Source: JACQAP01 sp035548375
GTDB taxonomy: Bacteria > Pseudomonadota > Gammaproteobacteria > Burkholderiales > JACQAP01
NCBI GenBank assembly: GCA_035548375.1
Contig: DASZTG010000074.1
Span: 1 to 64,000, forward strand
Direction of reading: 5' to 3'
Length of the DNA: 64,000 nt
Numbering within the stretch: the stretch's first letter is position 1; every line of letters starts with the position of its first letter. The position numbers were made by a program, and so were the translations under genes. The notes beneath the pieces are model-generated. The model saw only the letters and a program-made list of their open reading frames with translations. It made no database searches and was not told the DNA's origin. This document shows positions 41,101 through 51,248 of the stretch, in pieces.

Positions 41101-42305
41101 TCGCGGACGACCGCGACCTCATCGTCGAGGGCGACAACGTATTGCTGGTCATCGAGGACGACCCGCACTACGCTCGCGTGATGCTCGAGCTGGCGCGCGA
41201 GAAGGGGTTCAAGGCCATCCTCGCGCAACGCGGGGCGACCGGGCTGGCGCTCGCTCGGCAATACCTCCCCAGCGCGATTACGCTCGATATTTTCCTGCCG
41301 GACATGCTCGGCTGGACGGTGCTCAACAATCTCAAGCTCGATCCACTGACGCGCCACATACCGGTGCAGATCATTTCGCTGGAGGAGGAGCGCCAGCACG
41401 GCCTGTCGCATGGCGCCTTCGCCTACATGGTGAAGCCGGTGACTTCGGACGGCATCGAGGCGGCACTGGACCGCATCAAGCGCTTCGCGGCACCGCACAC
41501 CAAGCGCCTGCTGGTGATCGAGGACAACGACGTCGAGCGGAGCACCATCGTCGAGCTTCTTGACCACCACGACATCGAGATCACCGCGGTCGGCACTGCC
41601 GCGGAGGCCTTGAAGGTGTTGCACGAGAGCTCGTTCGACTGCTGCGTGATGGATCTGCGGCTGCCGGACATGAGCGGCTTCGAACTGCTCGAGCGCGTCC
41701 AGAACGAGCGCTCGCTCGCCGAGCTGCCCATCGTCGTGTTCACCGGCAAGGAGCTCAGCGCGGAGGAAGAGAAACAGCTGAAGACGGTCGCGAAGAGCAT
41801 CGTGCTCAAGGACGTCCAGTCGCCCGAACGGCTGCTCGACGAAACGGCGCTGTTCCTGCATCGCGTCGTCACCGACCTGCCGGAGCACAAGCAGCGCATG
41901 CTCGAGCGCCTGCATTCGTCCAACGAAGCGCTGCGCAACCGCCGGGTGCTGGTGGTGGACGACGACGCCCGCAACATCTACGCGCTCACGACCCTGCTGG
42001 AAAACCACGAGATGGAGGTCATCACCGCCACGAACGGACGCCAGGCGATCGACCTGATCGAAAAGACAGAGGACCTGAGCGCCGTGCTGATGGACATCAT
42101 GATGCCGGAAATGGACGGCTACGAAACCATGCGCGAGATCCGCAAGTCGCCGAAATTCCGCGCGCTGCCGATCTTGGCGCTCACCGCCAAGGCCATGAAG
42201 GGTGACCGCGAGAAGTGCCTGGAAGCCGGTGCGTCGGACTACATCGCCAAGCCGGTCAATACCGACCAGCTCGTGTCCCTGCTGCGGGTGTGGCTGTATC
42301 GATGA
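35166..42305 (+). CDS. Giant poly-HAMP hybrid histidine kinase with three receivers
   Basis: A 2379-residue soluble kinase, Nik1/Os-1-like. After a degenerate first unit (about 85-176), residues 177-1464 are 14 tandem 92-residue HAMP repeats, each with the elements EVTRVAREVG, GTWKDLTD, VRNIA, GDLS and ITVDV. Then come a GAF domain (about 1485-1630), a coiled coil (about 1640-1695), HisKA with His1713 (MSHELRTPL), HATPase_c (about 1820-1945), and receivers with Asp2041, Asp2163 and Asp2310. No membrane helix or HPt is present. GGAGG at 35160-35164 is 1 base from ATG 35166 and 10 bases from ATG 35175, so the latter may be the true start. The stop overlaps the next gene by ATGA. Confidence 0.95.
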   Translation: MNKMGTVAHAKSATRTSPRRRVQPRGNGSAHPETLEQQILQAMLAFRDGDLTQRLPSGWTGVFGKIADAFNEVAALNDRRVRENRRVCQAVGKEGKLKQRVSVPGASGAWADEVSQLNTLVDDLVWPTTEVARTIGAVAKGDLSQSMALETDGRALEGEFLRSAKLVNKMIDQLSVFTSEVTRVAREVGTEGKLGGQAQVRGVSGVWKELTESVNQMAGNLTAQVRNITDVTIAVASGDLSKKITVDVRGEILQLKEGINTMVDQLRSFASEVTRVAREVGTDGRLGGQAVVPGAAGTWKDLTDSVNAMASNLTAQVRNIADVTTAVARGDLSRKITVDVKGEILELKETINTMVDQLNGFAAEVTRVAREVGTEGALGGQAQVPGVAGTWKDLTDSVNSMASNLTSQVRNIAQVTTAVAKGDLSRKITVDVKGEILELKNTINTMVDQLNAFAGEVTRVAREVGTEGKLGGQAQVRGVGGTWKDLTENVNFMASNLTDQVRNIAEVTTAVANGDLSKKITVDVKGEILELKNTVNTMVDQLNAFAGEVTRVAREVGNDGKLGGQAEVRGVAGTWKDLTDSVNSMASNLTAQVRNIAEVTTAVARGDLSRKITVDVKGEILELKDTINTMVDQLNAFAGEVTRVGREVGTEGKLGGQARVEGVAGTWKDLTDNVNFMASNLTDQVRNIAEVATAVANGDLSKKITVDVKGEILELKNTVNTMVDQLNAFAGEVTRVAREVGTEGKLGGQAQVRGVAGTWKDLTDNVNSMASNLTGQVRNIADVTTAVARGDLSRKITVDVKGEILELKETINTMVDQLNGFAAEVTRVAREVGTEGKLGGQAEVPGVGGTWKDLTDNVNSMASNLTAQVRNIADVTTAVARGDLSRKITVDVKGEILQLKNTINTMVDQLNAFAGEVSRVAREVGTEGKLGGQATVEGVGGTWKDLTDNVNSMASNLTAQVRNIAEVTIAVANGDLSKKITVDVRGEILALKETINTMVDQLRSFAAEVTRVAREVGTDGKLGGQALVPGVGGTWKDLTDNVNSMASNLTGQVRNIADVATAIAQGDLSRKITVDVKGEILELKNTLNTMVDRLNAFASEVSRVAREVGTEGKLGGQAQVSGVAGTWKDLTDNVNFMASNLTGQVRNIAEVTIAVANGDLSKKITVDVRGEILQLKETINTMVEQLRSFASEVTRVAREVGTEGRLGVQAVVPGVAGTWKDLTDSVNAMGGNLTAQVRNIAEVTTAVARGDLSRKITVDVKGEILELKNTINTMVDQLNAFAAEVTRVAREVGTDGKLGGQAQVSGVAGTWKDLTDSVNFMASNLTDQVRGIVKVVTAVADGNLRQRLAVQAKGEVAALAETINNMTDTLATFAEQVTNVAREVGVEGRLGGQANVPGAAGTWRDLTANVNLLAANLTTQVRAIADVATSVTKGDLTRSIQVAASGEVADLKDNINTMIYNLRATTERNKEQDWLKSNLAKFTGMLQGQRDLFVVGRELLSDLVPLVQAQQGAIYQMDSTTDSPGLMLLAGYAQQPDQPDRIPVGTGLVGQCAIEKKQILLHNVPAQYTRIESSLGEALPANILVLPVLFEGETKAVIELAALHPFTEINLTFLEQLTQSIGVVLNTIEATMRTEGLLVQSQSLTTELQARQSELQQTNEALEQKAHQLAEQNIEVERKNTEVEQARRALEEKAAELALTSKYKSEFLANMSHELRTPLNSILILGQQLAQNSSGNLSTKQIDFAKNIHSAGSDLLTLINDILDLSKIESGTVTVEAEEITFASLKETVDRSFRHIAESKNLPFHVNFDPALPRSITTDPKRLQQILKNLLSNAFKFTAQGQVAVQVQAAFTGWSPDHPVLSRAASVISLSVNDSGIGIAPEKQRLIFEAFQQADAGTARKYGGTGLGLAISRELATLLGGEIRLASRPGEGSSFTLFLPLVYTGPSTAAIGVSPNDTAQGRSTSMALPVVPLSREENIADDRDLIVEGDNVLLVIEDDPHYARVMLELAREKGFKAILAQRGATGLALARQYLPSAITLDIFLPDMLGWTVLNNLKLDPLTRHIPVQIISLEEERQHGLSHGAFAYMVKPVTSDGIEAALDRIKRFAAPHTKRLLVIEDNDVERSTIVELLDHHDIEITAVGTAAEALKVLHESSFDCCVMDLRLPDMSGFELLERVQNERSLAELPIVVFTGKELSAEEEKQLKTVAKSIVLKDVQSPERLLDETALFLHRVVTDLPEHKQRMLERLHSSNEALRNRRVLVVDDDARNIYALTTLLENHEMEVITATNGRQAIDLIEKTEDLSAVLMDIMMPEMDGYETMREIRKSPKFRALPILALTAKAMKGDREKCLEAGASDYIAKPVNTDQLVSLLRVWLYR
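35694..39557 (+). repeat. Fourteen 276-bp tandem coding repeats
   Basis: From the first FTSEVTRVAREVG (Phe codon at 35694) to the last NTMIYNLRA (39557), the frame is 14 consecutive units of exactly 276 bases with no length change. Middle units (2-12) are nearly identical at protein level and share long DNA identities; units 13 and 14 are diverged. Such a tract is prone to recombination and to assembly collapse, so the copy number may be uncertain. Confidence 0.95.
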
Positions 42306-43489
42306 ACGAAGCGGCCGCACGCGAAGTGCCGGTCAATGTCCTGCTTGTCGACGACAAGACGGAGAACCTGCTCGCGCTCGAAAGCATCCTCGAGGGGCCG
42401 GACTACCACCTGGTGCGCGCGCAGAGCGGACCGGACGCGCTGCTGGCCCTGCTAGCGCATGACTATGCCGCGATCGTGCTCGACGTGCAGATGCCGGGCA
42501 TGAGCGGCATCGAGTTGGCGCAGATCATTCGCGGCCGCAAGAAGACCCAGCACATCCCGATCCTGTTCCTGACGGCCCATGGCGACGAAAGCGCCATCGC
42601 GGGCTACCAGGCGGGCGCCGTCGATTTCATGACCAAGCCGGTGCAGGCGGCGGTGCTGCGCTCCAAGGTCGCGGCTTTTTCGGAGCTGTTCCGCAAGAGC
42701 AACGCGCTAAAGGCAGAGATCGAGGAGCGCCGCCAGGCCGAGGAGCGCATCAGGCAACTGAACATCGAATTGTCGGACCGCGTGGAAGACCTTGCGGCCG
42801 CGAATTCGGAGCTGGAATCCTTCAGCTACACGGTGAGCCATGACCTGCGCGCGCCGCTGCGCCAGGTGTCGGGTTTCGTCTCGTTGCTGGAGGAAAGCCT
42901 GGGCGAGCGCAAGACCCCGCCGGATGCGGAGTACATCGACCTGATCCAGAACGCCGTGACGCGCATGGGCCACCTGATCGACGACCTGCTTGCGTTCTCC
43001 CGCGTCGGCCGGATCGAAATCAATCGCGAGATCGTCAACCTCGAACGTTTGGTCGAGCAAGTTCGGCAGACGCTGGCGCCGGCTGCGAGCGGGCGCGACA
43101 TCCAATGGACGATAGGATCGCTGCCGGAGGTGGAGGGCGATCCCGCCATGCTGCGGCAGGTCGTTTTCAGCCTGCTCGACAACGCGCTCAAGTTCACGCG
43201 CACGCGCAGCCCGGCGCGAATCGAGATCGGGGCTCGCACCGAGCATGGCGAGCACGTGTTCTTCGTGCGCGACAACGGCGTGGGCTTCGATGCGCGCCAT
43301 GCCGACAAGCTGTTCGGCGTTTTCCAGCGGCTGCATACCGGCGCGGAATTCGAGGGCACGGGCATCGGCCTGGCGAGCGTGCGGCGCATCGTGCAGCGCC
43401 ATGACGGTCGCAGCTGGGCGGAAAGCGTGCTGGGCGAAGGCGCCGCTATCTATTTTTCACTTCCGGTAACGAGTAACTGCCTGCAATGA
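42302..43489 (+). CDS. Receiver-histidine kinase
   Basis: A 395-residue soluble protein. A receiver (residues 8-130) with Asp61 in IVLDVQMPGMSG is followed by a coiled linker (about 135-165), a bacteriophytochrome-type HisKA with His180 (YTVSHDLRAPLR) and an HATPase_c domain (about 275-390) with VRDNGVGFD and GTGIGLASV. The receiver at the N-terminus suggests that phosphorylation by another kinase controls its activity. ATG 42302 overlaps the poly-HAMP kinase stop in ATGA, and its own stop overlaps the next receiver gene. Confidence 0.94.
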   Translation: MNEAAAREVPVNVLLVDDKTENLLALESILEGPDYHLVRAQSGPDALLALLAHDYAAIVLDVQMPGMSGIELAQIIRGRKKTQHIPILFLTAHGDESAIAGYQAGAVDFMTKPVQAAVLRSKVAAFSELFRKSNALKAEIEERRQAEERIRQLNIELSDRVEDLAAANSELESFSYTVSHDLRAPLRQVSGFVSLLEESLGERKTPPDAEYIDLIQNAVTRMGHLIDDLLAFSRVGRIEINREIVNLERLVEQVRQTLAPAASGRDIQWTIGSLPEVEGDPAMLRQVVFSLLDNALKFTRTRSPARIEIGARTEHGEHVFFVRDNGVGFDARHADKLFGVFQRLHTGAEFEGTGIGLASVRRIVQRHDGRSWAESVLGEGAAIYFSLPVTSNCLQ

Positions 43490-44028
43490 ACGACCCCATT
43501 GAAATTCTTCTGATCGAGGACGATCCCGGCGACGTCCACCTGGCGCTCGCCGTATTCCGCGCGCTCAAGATCGCCGACCGCTGCGCCGTGGCCAACGACG
43601 GCGAAGACGGCATGGATTTCCTGTACCGGCGCGGCCGCTTTGCGGCGCGCAAGCCCGGCGCACCCAGGCTCATCCTGCTCGACCTGAAGATGCCGCGCGC
43701 AAACGGCTTCGATTTCCTGCAGGTGGTCAAGAAGGACCCGGGCCTCGCGCTCATCCCGATCGTGGCGTTGACGTCTTCGCGCGAAGAGCGCGACGTGGAA
43801 CGCGCCTACGACCTGGGCGTCAACGGCTATGTCGTCAAGGGCATCGATTTCTCGGAGTACCGGACGACGCTGCGCTCGCTCGCGCTCTACTGGACCGGCG
43901 TCAACGACGAGCCGCCCGCGTATGTCGAACGCGGCGTGGCGTCGCTCAGGGCCTTCGCGGGCCGGCAGTTGCAAAGCTTGCGCGGCAACCTGTCGAACCC
44001 GTGGTTGTGGCCGATGGGCGCGGTCTGA
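43486..44028 (+). CDS. Rcp1-like single-domain response regulator
   Basis: A 180-residue receiver of the phytochrome-associated Rcp1 class. The acidic pocket is IEDDPGDVHL, the phospho-acceptor is Asp66 in LILLDLKMPRANG, with switch Thr in VALTSS and Lys in VVKGID. A C-terminal extension of about 40 residues has no known domain. It is coupled by ATGA to the REC-kinase, whose HisKA is of the phytochrome type, so the two are a likely cognate pair. Confidence 0.92.
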   Translation: MNDPIEILLIEDDPGDVHLALAVFRALKIADRCAVANDGEDGMDFLYRRGRFAARKPGAPRLILLDLKMPRANGFDFLQVVKKDPGLALIPIVALTSSREERDVERAYDLGVNGYVVKGIDFSEYRTTLRSLALYWTGVNDEPPAYVERGVASLRAFAGRQLQSLRGNLSNPWLWPMGAV

Positions 44029-44057
44029 CGATCCGGCTTTTCACGAATGCAATCGAG

Positions 44058-44522
44058 ATGACGACACCGGCCAGGATACTGCTTGTCGAAGATGCGCCAG
44101 ACGAATGGCGCATCGCGCTCGAGAGCTTTGCCGAAAGCGGCCTGATGGACCAGACCACGGTCGTCAAGGATCGCGGCGAAGCGCTCGATTTCCTGTATGG
44201 CCGCGGGCCGTTCCGCCAGCGTGCTTCCGGCATGCCGGCGGTGGTGGTGCTCGGGCCGACGATGAAGCCTGCGACGGCATTGTCCACCCTGGGTGACATC
44301 CGCAACGATGCGGACCTGCGAAGGTTGCCCGTCGTGCTCATGGGTATGTTCGATGTCGAGACGAAGCGGCTTGCCTATGCCCAGGGGGCCAACAGCGTGG
44401 TGGGCCGTCGCGACGATCCGAAATCGCGCGCGGAAAGCTATGCGGTGCTGGGGCGGTTCTGGGGATGGGCGAACGTGCCTCCGCCGGGCTGCATACCGCA
44501 ACCCAAGGCGAGCCGCCCATGA
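44058..44522 (+). CDS. Pseudo-receiver lacking the phospho-acceptor Asp
   Basis: A 154-residue paralogue of the preceding Rcp1-like regulator: acidic pocket VEDAPDEWRIAL and DFLYGRGPFRQR align with its neighbour. At residue 66, where the neighbour has Asp66, this protein has Gly (VVVLGPTMKP). The switch Thr is replaced (LMGMFD) and the conserved Lys is replaced (VVGRRDD). It therefore cannot be phosphorylated in the usual way and may act as a decoy or scaffold. The start ATG 44058 is 29 bases after the upstream stop, and its stop overlaps the next kinase gene by ATGA. Confidence 0.85.
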   Translation: MTTPARILLVEDAPDEWRIALESFAESGLMDQTTVVKDRGEALDFLYGRGPFRQRASGMPAVVVLGPTMKPATALSTLGDIRNDADLRRLPVVLMGMFDVETKRLAYAQGANSVVGRRDDPKSRAESYAVLGRFWGWANVPPPGCIPQPKASRP

Positions 44523-46447
44523 CGGCATCGGTCGCCATCCTGCACCTCGAGGACGATCCCGCCGACGCGCGGCTGATCCGCGAGCAGTTGCGCCGTTCCG
44601 GGCTGGGGTCGTCGATCACGCTGGTCGACAATCCCGAGGATTTCCAGGCGGCGCTGTCCCGCGGCGGCTTCGACCTGATCCTGTCGGATTACCACATCCC
44701 CCGTATCAGCGGCCACGAGGCGCTGCAGCTCGCGAAAACGGTGGCACCGCACATTCCGTTCATCCTCGTCACCGGGGCGCTGGGCGACGAACGGGCGGTA
44801 GAAGTCCTCAGGAGCGGCGCGACCGATTTCGTGCTGAAGGATCGCCTCGCGCGACTTGCCCCGGCGATCGAACGTGCGCTATCGGAGCGCGCAGCGCGGA
44901 AGGAGCACGAGAACACCGAGGTCCGGCTGGCCGACGCGCATCGCCTGAGCAAGCTCGCGGCGGATGCCGCGCGCATCGGCACCTGGCAACTCGACGTGGC
45001 GAGCGGCAGGATGGATTGCTCGGAGGAATTCCTCAACCTCATCGAGGTGGCTCCGGGCCACTGGGCGAAAACCCTCGACGGCCTGGAAGGCTTGATGCAC
45101 CCGGAAGACGTCGGGCATTGCCGGCAAGCCTATGCGGAGGCGGTGAAGCAGGGGCACTTCCTGGAAATGGAATTCCGAGTGCATACCGCGACCGGCGAAG
45201 TGCGCTGGATGCACCTTCGCGGCGACTGGTCGCCCGCAACGACGCTCATGCCCTCGATGTTCCTCGGCGTGATGATGGACATCACGCAGCGCAAGCGCAT
45301 GGAGGAGGCATTGCGGGTCGCCGATCGCCGCAAGGACGAATTCCTGGCCACACTCGGCCATGAGCTGCGCAACCCGCTGGCGCCGATCCACAACGGGCTG
45401 GCCATCCTGCGCAAGCTCACGCCGCAATCGGGCGAGACCGAAAAGATCCATACCATCCTCGATCGCCAGATGAATCACATCATCCGGCTGGTGGACGACT
45501 TGCTGGATATTTCACGCTTCACGCTCGGGAAAATCGAGCTGCGGCGCGCGCCGGTCGAGTTGCGCACGCTCATCCGCGGGGCCATCGACATGAGCCAGCC
45601 GCTGATCGAGGTGAGGCGCCACCGGCTGGACGTGTCGATTCCCTCGGGCTCGATCATGCTGGATGCCGACAGCGTTCGTTTGACGCAGGTGTTGTCGAAT
45701 TTGCTCAACAACGCGGCGAGGTACACCGGCGAGAGCGGGAGCATCTCGATCCGCGCCGGCGTCGAGGGCGGCCGCGCGGTGATCAGCGTGCGCGACAACG
45801 GCGTTGGCATACCGGAGCCGATGCTCGAACGCATATTCGACCTGTTCACGCAGGTGGAAGGCGGCGGTGCCGGCAGCGTGGGCGGGTTGGGCATCGGCCT
45901 GGCCATGGCGCGACTGCTGGTGGAATTGCACGGCGGCGAAATCGAAGCGCGCAGCGATGGCCCGGGCATGGGCAGCGAATTCGTCATCCGCCTGCCTGTG
46001 TCGGCAAGCGATGAGGCCTCAGTCGCCGTCGGCAATGCCTCCGCGGCCGACACGCGATTGTCCGGCCGGCGCATCCTGGTCGTGGACGATAACTGCGATT
46101 CCGCCGACAGCATGGGGATGCTGCTCGAGCTGGCCGGCGCTGAAGTGACCGTGGTGTATGACGGCGAGTCCGCGCTTGCAGTGGTTGATGAATTCCGGCC
46201 CGATGCGGTGATGCTGGACCTCGGCATGCCCGGCATGGACGGCTATGACGTGGCGCAACGCATCCGGGGAGATGCTCGCCACCGGAACCTGACGCTGATC
46301 GCCCTGACGGGATTCGGCCAGGATGAAGATCGCGAGCGCTCGGCCGCGGCCGGGTTCGACCATCACCTGACCAAGCCTGCCGACTTCGCCGTGGTGAAAG
46401 CGCTGGTCGCTTCGATTCAGCGCAAGGTGGCGATCGCCGGGGGATGA
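44519..46447 (+). CDS. REC-PAS-histidine kinase-REC hybrid
   Basis: A 642-residue soluble hybrid kinase. An N-terminal receiver with Asp57 (LILSDYHIPR) is followed by a PAS domain (about 140-265, RIGTWQLDVASGRMDC), a HisKA domain (ATLGHELRNPL near residue 283), an HATPase_c domain (about 390-500, VRDNGVGIP and GGLGIGLAMA) and a C-terminal receiver with Asp in VMLDLGMPGMDG near residue 566. The start is ATG 44519, overlapping the pseudo-receiver stop. It closes the operon; no DNA-binding output protein is encoded in it. Confidence 0.94.
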   Translation: MTASVAILHLEDDPADARLIREQLRRSGLGSSITLVDNPEDFQAALSRGGFDLILSDYHIPRISGHEALQLAKTVAPHIPFILVTGALGDERAVEVLRSGATDFVLKDRLARLAPAIERALSERAARKEHENTEVRLADAHRLSKLAADAARIGTWQLDVASGRMDCSEEFLNLIEVAPGHWAKTLDGLEGLMHPEDVGHCRQAYAEAVKQGHFLEMEFRVHTATGEVRWMHLRGDWSPATTLMPSMFLGVMMDITQRKRMEEALRVADRRKDEFLATLGHELRNPLAPIHNGLAILRKLTPQSGETEKIHTILDRQMNHIIRLVDDLLDISRFTLGKIELRRAPVELRTLIRGAIDMSQPLIEVRRHRLDVSIPSGSIMLDADSVRLTQVLSNLLNNAARYTGESGSISIRAGVEGGRAVISVRDNGVGIPEPMLERIFDLFTQVEGGGAGSVGGLGIGLAMARLLVELHGGEIEARSDGPGMGSEFVIRLPVSASDEASVAVGNASAADTRLSGRRILVVDDNCDSADSMGMLLELAGAEVTVVYDGESALAVVDEFRPDAVMLDLGMPGMDGYDVAQRIRGDARHRNLTLIALTGFGQDEDRERSAAAGFDHHLTKPADFAVVKALVASIQRKVAIAGG

Positions 46448-46519
46448 GAGCCGGCGCAGGCGCCTTGTGCCCTGCGTCGTGGTCGCCTGTACCGTCGCCT
46501 CGTACGGTTTGCCCGCCGG

Positions 46520-49210
<2,691 letters not shown>

Positions 49211-49326
49211 GGTTTGGACGCTCCTCGAAGCGGCGGTCGGCTCGCATGGCCGGCCTGCCGGTTTACAGATGGGCGCATGCTACGCGGAAACGCGAAGCAC
49301 GGGGTTTCGTTTAGACCCCGGAATAT

Positions 49327-49367
49327 GCCTCGATAAGGCATAATCCACTGAATATATCGATAGATAG
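49327..49367. promoter_or_regulatory. Possible Lrp-type operator/promoter region
   Basis: An AT-rich block between the divergent aceE and Lrp genes. It contains the inverted repeat GCCT-CGATA-AGGC (49327-49339) and the palindromic AATATATCGATAGATA just before the Lrp start. Such AT-rich palindromes are typical of Lrp/AsnC binding sites. Confidence 0.4.
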
Positions 49368-49375
49368 AGCACGAT

Positions 49376-49900
49376 ATGCCGGAAATGACGCTGGATTCGA
49401 TAGACTGGAAAATACTCGGCCTGCTGCAGGCGGATGCGCGCATGGCCAATGTCGACCTCGCCAAGGCGGTCGGCCTGTCGCCTTCGCCTTGCCTCAATCG
49501 CGTGCGAGCGCTGGAAGAGGCGGGCTATATCAGCCGCTACGTGACCTTGCTCGACGCCTTGCATGTCGGGCTCAAGGTCAGCGTGTTCATCCAGGTCACC
49601 CTGGAGCGCCAGGTCGAGGCTGCGCTGGAGCGATTCGAAACTGCGATCCGCACGCGGCCGGAAGTCATGGAGTGCTATCTCATGACCGGCGACGCGGATT
49701 ATCTGATTCGCGTCGTCGTGGCGGATATCCAGTTGCTGGAGGAATTCATCCTGAAGTTCCTGACCAAGTTGCCCGGCGTGGGCAACATCCGGTCGAGCTT
49801 TGCGCTGAAGCAGGTGAAGTACCAGACGGCGTTGCCGCTGCCGGTGGCGACGGGATCGAAAACAGAAGGACGCGTCGTCGGGAAAAAGAGAAAAGCCTGA
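49376..49900 (+). CDS. Lrp/AsnC-family transcriptional regulator
   Basis: A 174-residue regulator. The N-terminal helix-turn-helix (LDSIDWKILGLLQADARMAN, then LAKAVGLSPSPCLNRVRALE) is typical of Lrp, and the C-terminal RAM ligand-binding domain follows (VEAALERFETAIRTRPEVME, YLMTGDADYLIRVVV). Divergent from aceE, it most likely senses an amino acid and controls aceE and itself; this arrangement resembles mdeR-mdeAB of pseudomonads. The last 15 residues are basic and not part of the domain. Confidence 0.94.
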   Translation: MPEMTLDSIDWKILGLLQADARMANVDLAKAVGLSPSPCLNRVRALEEAGYISRYVTLLDALHVGLKVSVFIQVTLERQVEAALERFETAIRTRPEVMECYLMTGDADYLIRVVVADIQLLEEFILKFLTKLPGVGNIRSSFALKQVKYQTALPLPVATGSKTEGRVVGKKRKA

Positions 49901-49914
49901 AAATTATTTCGCTC

Positions 49915-49945
49915 TCACCGCAGAGGGCGCAGAGGAACAGCCGAG
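49915..49945. repeat. ACCGCAGAGGGCGCAGAG dispersed repeat
   Basis: CTCACCGCAGAGGGCGCAGAGG downstream of the Lrp gene is the well-known intergenic repeat word found in many beta- and gammaproteobacteria. It marks the left border of the region where the integron-like cassettes begin. No transposase is visible. Confidence 0.5.
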
Positions 49946-50194
49946 GAAAAAGATCCAATTGCGAGAACGGGCGCCTGCGTCTAGGTCGATCAGTGGCGGT
50001 CGAGCGGCCGCGGGAATATGCTGATAGCAAGCCTGCAGGGTTTGGCGGTTTGGTTAATGGGCAGTTAGAGGGCGGGAGACGGTTCAACTGCATGAAAAAG
50101 CGGAATCTTTGCGATGGAAAGACGGCTTGGTTAGACGTCAACGGGTCCAGTTATACGTCACTTTTGCCGTCTAAATCGAGTTAGGCATCACCCC
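49946..50194. other. Leader of the cassette array, core sites GTTAGAC and GTTAGGC
   Basis: About 250 bases between the repeat and the first cassette ORF. GTTAGAC (50130-50136) and GTTAGGC (50180-50186) match the GTTRRRY recombination core, the latter immediately before the first cassette start. I could not find a partner RYYYAAC arm with the right pairing, so this may be a diverged attI-like site or a remnant. No integrase frame is here. Confidence 0.4.
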
Positions 50195-50620
50195 ATGAGT
50201 CGGCGCAAAGTCGTAGATCGCGGCGACATGATCGCAATCCCTACCACGGACGGCCGTGAAGTCTTTGCCCAGGTCTGCTGGGCCTCGACCTACTATAAGG
50301 ACGTGCTCCAACTCGCCTTCGTCGCCAATCCGACCGAAGCAGCCTTGAAAGGCCAACTTACGTTTCTTGGTCCTACGATCTTCTCGGGCGCGTCTGTCGT
50401 GCGCCAGAAGCGCTGGCGAAAGCTTTTCACACACCATCAACTCTACGAGCCGTCACCACCAATCTTCTACTCCGGTGGGGCAATACATCGAGGCGACGAG
50501 TATTTGCGTGAGGCGACAGGCGACGATCAAACTGCCCTGCTAAAACTCAGCGTCTTGGGTGCTGCGTTGGTCGAAAAGAAAGCTACAGAAATTGCGAATC
50601 GTATCCATGGTGATGCCTAA
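50195..50620 (+). CDS. Cassette ORF 1, unknown function
   Basis: A 141-residue protein starting 9 bases after the core GTTAGGC, with its TAA stop inside the R'' core of the next attC (50615-50621). The N-terminal half is rich in predicted beta strands (RGDMIAIPTTDGREVFAQV, VLQLAFVA), which faintly recalls Imm26-type immunity proteins. That link is weak. The gene is a typical cassette ORF: short, promoterless and less GC-rich than the flanks. No toxin partner is visible. Confidence 0.7.
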   Translation: MSRRKVVDRGDMIAIPTTDGREVFAQVCWASTYYKDVLQLAFVANPTEAALKGQLTFLGPTIFSGASVVRQKRWRKLFTHHQLYEPSPPIFYSGGAIHRGDEYLREATGDDQTALLKLSVLGAALVEKKATEIANRIHGDA

Positions 50621-50734
50621 CAACACGTTGGAGCGGACGGGCAATCATGGTGGCCGCGCCGTCCTCGCAATAGATTGCGTGCTCGGCGGCGCGGAGTGGA
50701 TGCCGTGCCTAGCCGCTCAACGAGATCGTTAGAT
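50615..50734 (+). other. attC site 1
   Basis: R'' GCCTAAC (50615-50621) and R' GTTAGAT (50728-50734) bracket 120 bases. The inner arms CGTTGGAGCGG and CCGCTCAACG pair with one unpaired G, the extrahelical base that orients cassette insertion. The centre folds further, with CGCAAT-AG-ATTGCG at the tip. This satisfies the structural definition of an attC. Confidence 0.88.
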
Positions 50735-50738
50735 TTCA

Positions 50739-51248
50739 ATGGACGACTACCCGGACAATTTACGGACACTGTACTTCGAATTCGGTCGCGCCGCCGAAAT
50801 GGCTCAGGTCATGGAGACGGAAGCTGGCAATCTTGCGCTCGCCTTTGTATCACTCGCGTTTGACCCCGGCACGATCACTGACGAAGAACGCCGCTTGTTT
50901 CGCGCGATAGTTGACGACGTGAATAGCCGAACGTTCGGGAATCTGCTGAGGCAAATCCGCAAGATCGGGACCGTTAGTGATGGCATCGAAGACACGATCA
51001 ACGCCGCACTGGAGAAGCGAAATTACCTTGTCCACAAGTTCTTCCGTCACCACAACCTTCAGATCAATTCTGACGCTGGTCGAGAAGAAATGATCGCTGA
51101 GCTTGGAGAGATCCACCGAGCACTCAGCAGCGCACATACGGTACTTGCGGGCATGACTCATACGTTCAGTCAGGCATTTGGCCGGCCCAATGTTTCGCCG
51201 GAAGAGGGAGAGGAATTGATGCGCCGGGGCAAGAGAATTGAAATCTAA
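50739..51248 (+). CDS. Cassette ORF 2, HEPN-like helical protein
   Basis: A 169-residue, largely alpha-helical protein starting 4 bases after the attC 1 core and ending in attC 2. The motif RNYLVH (about residue 93) matches the Rx4-6H signature of HEPN domains, many of which are ribonucleases in toxin-antitoxin and defence systems. The surrounding ALEKRNYLVHKFFRHHN is in the expected helix. Function is inferred from the motif only. No antitoxin or MNT partner is adjacent. Confidence 0.7.
   Translation: MDDYPDNLRTLYFEFGRAAEMAQVMETEAGNLALAFVSLAFDPGTITDEERRLFRAIVDDVNSRTFGNLLRQIRKIGTVSDGIEDTINAALEKRNYLVHKFFRHHNLQINSDAGREEMIAELGEIHRALSSAHTVLAGMTHTFSQAFGRPNVSPEEGEELMRRGKRIEI

Noticed and set aside
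50082..50136. GTTCAAC (50082) with GTTAGAC (50130) considered as an attC site.
   Set aside because: The inner arms do not pair, so only core matches remain.
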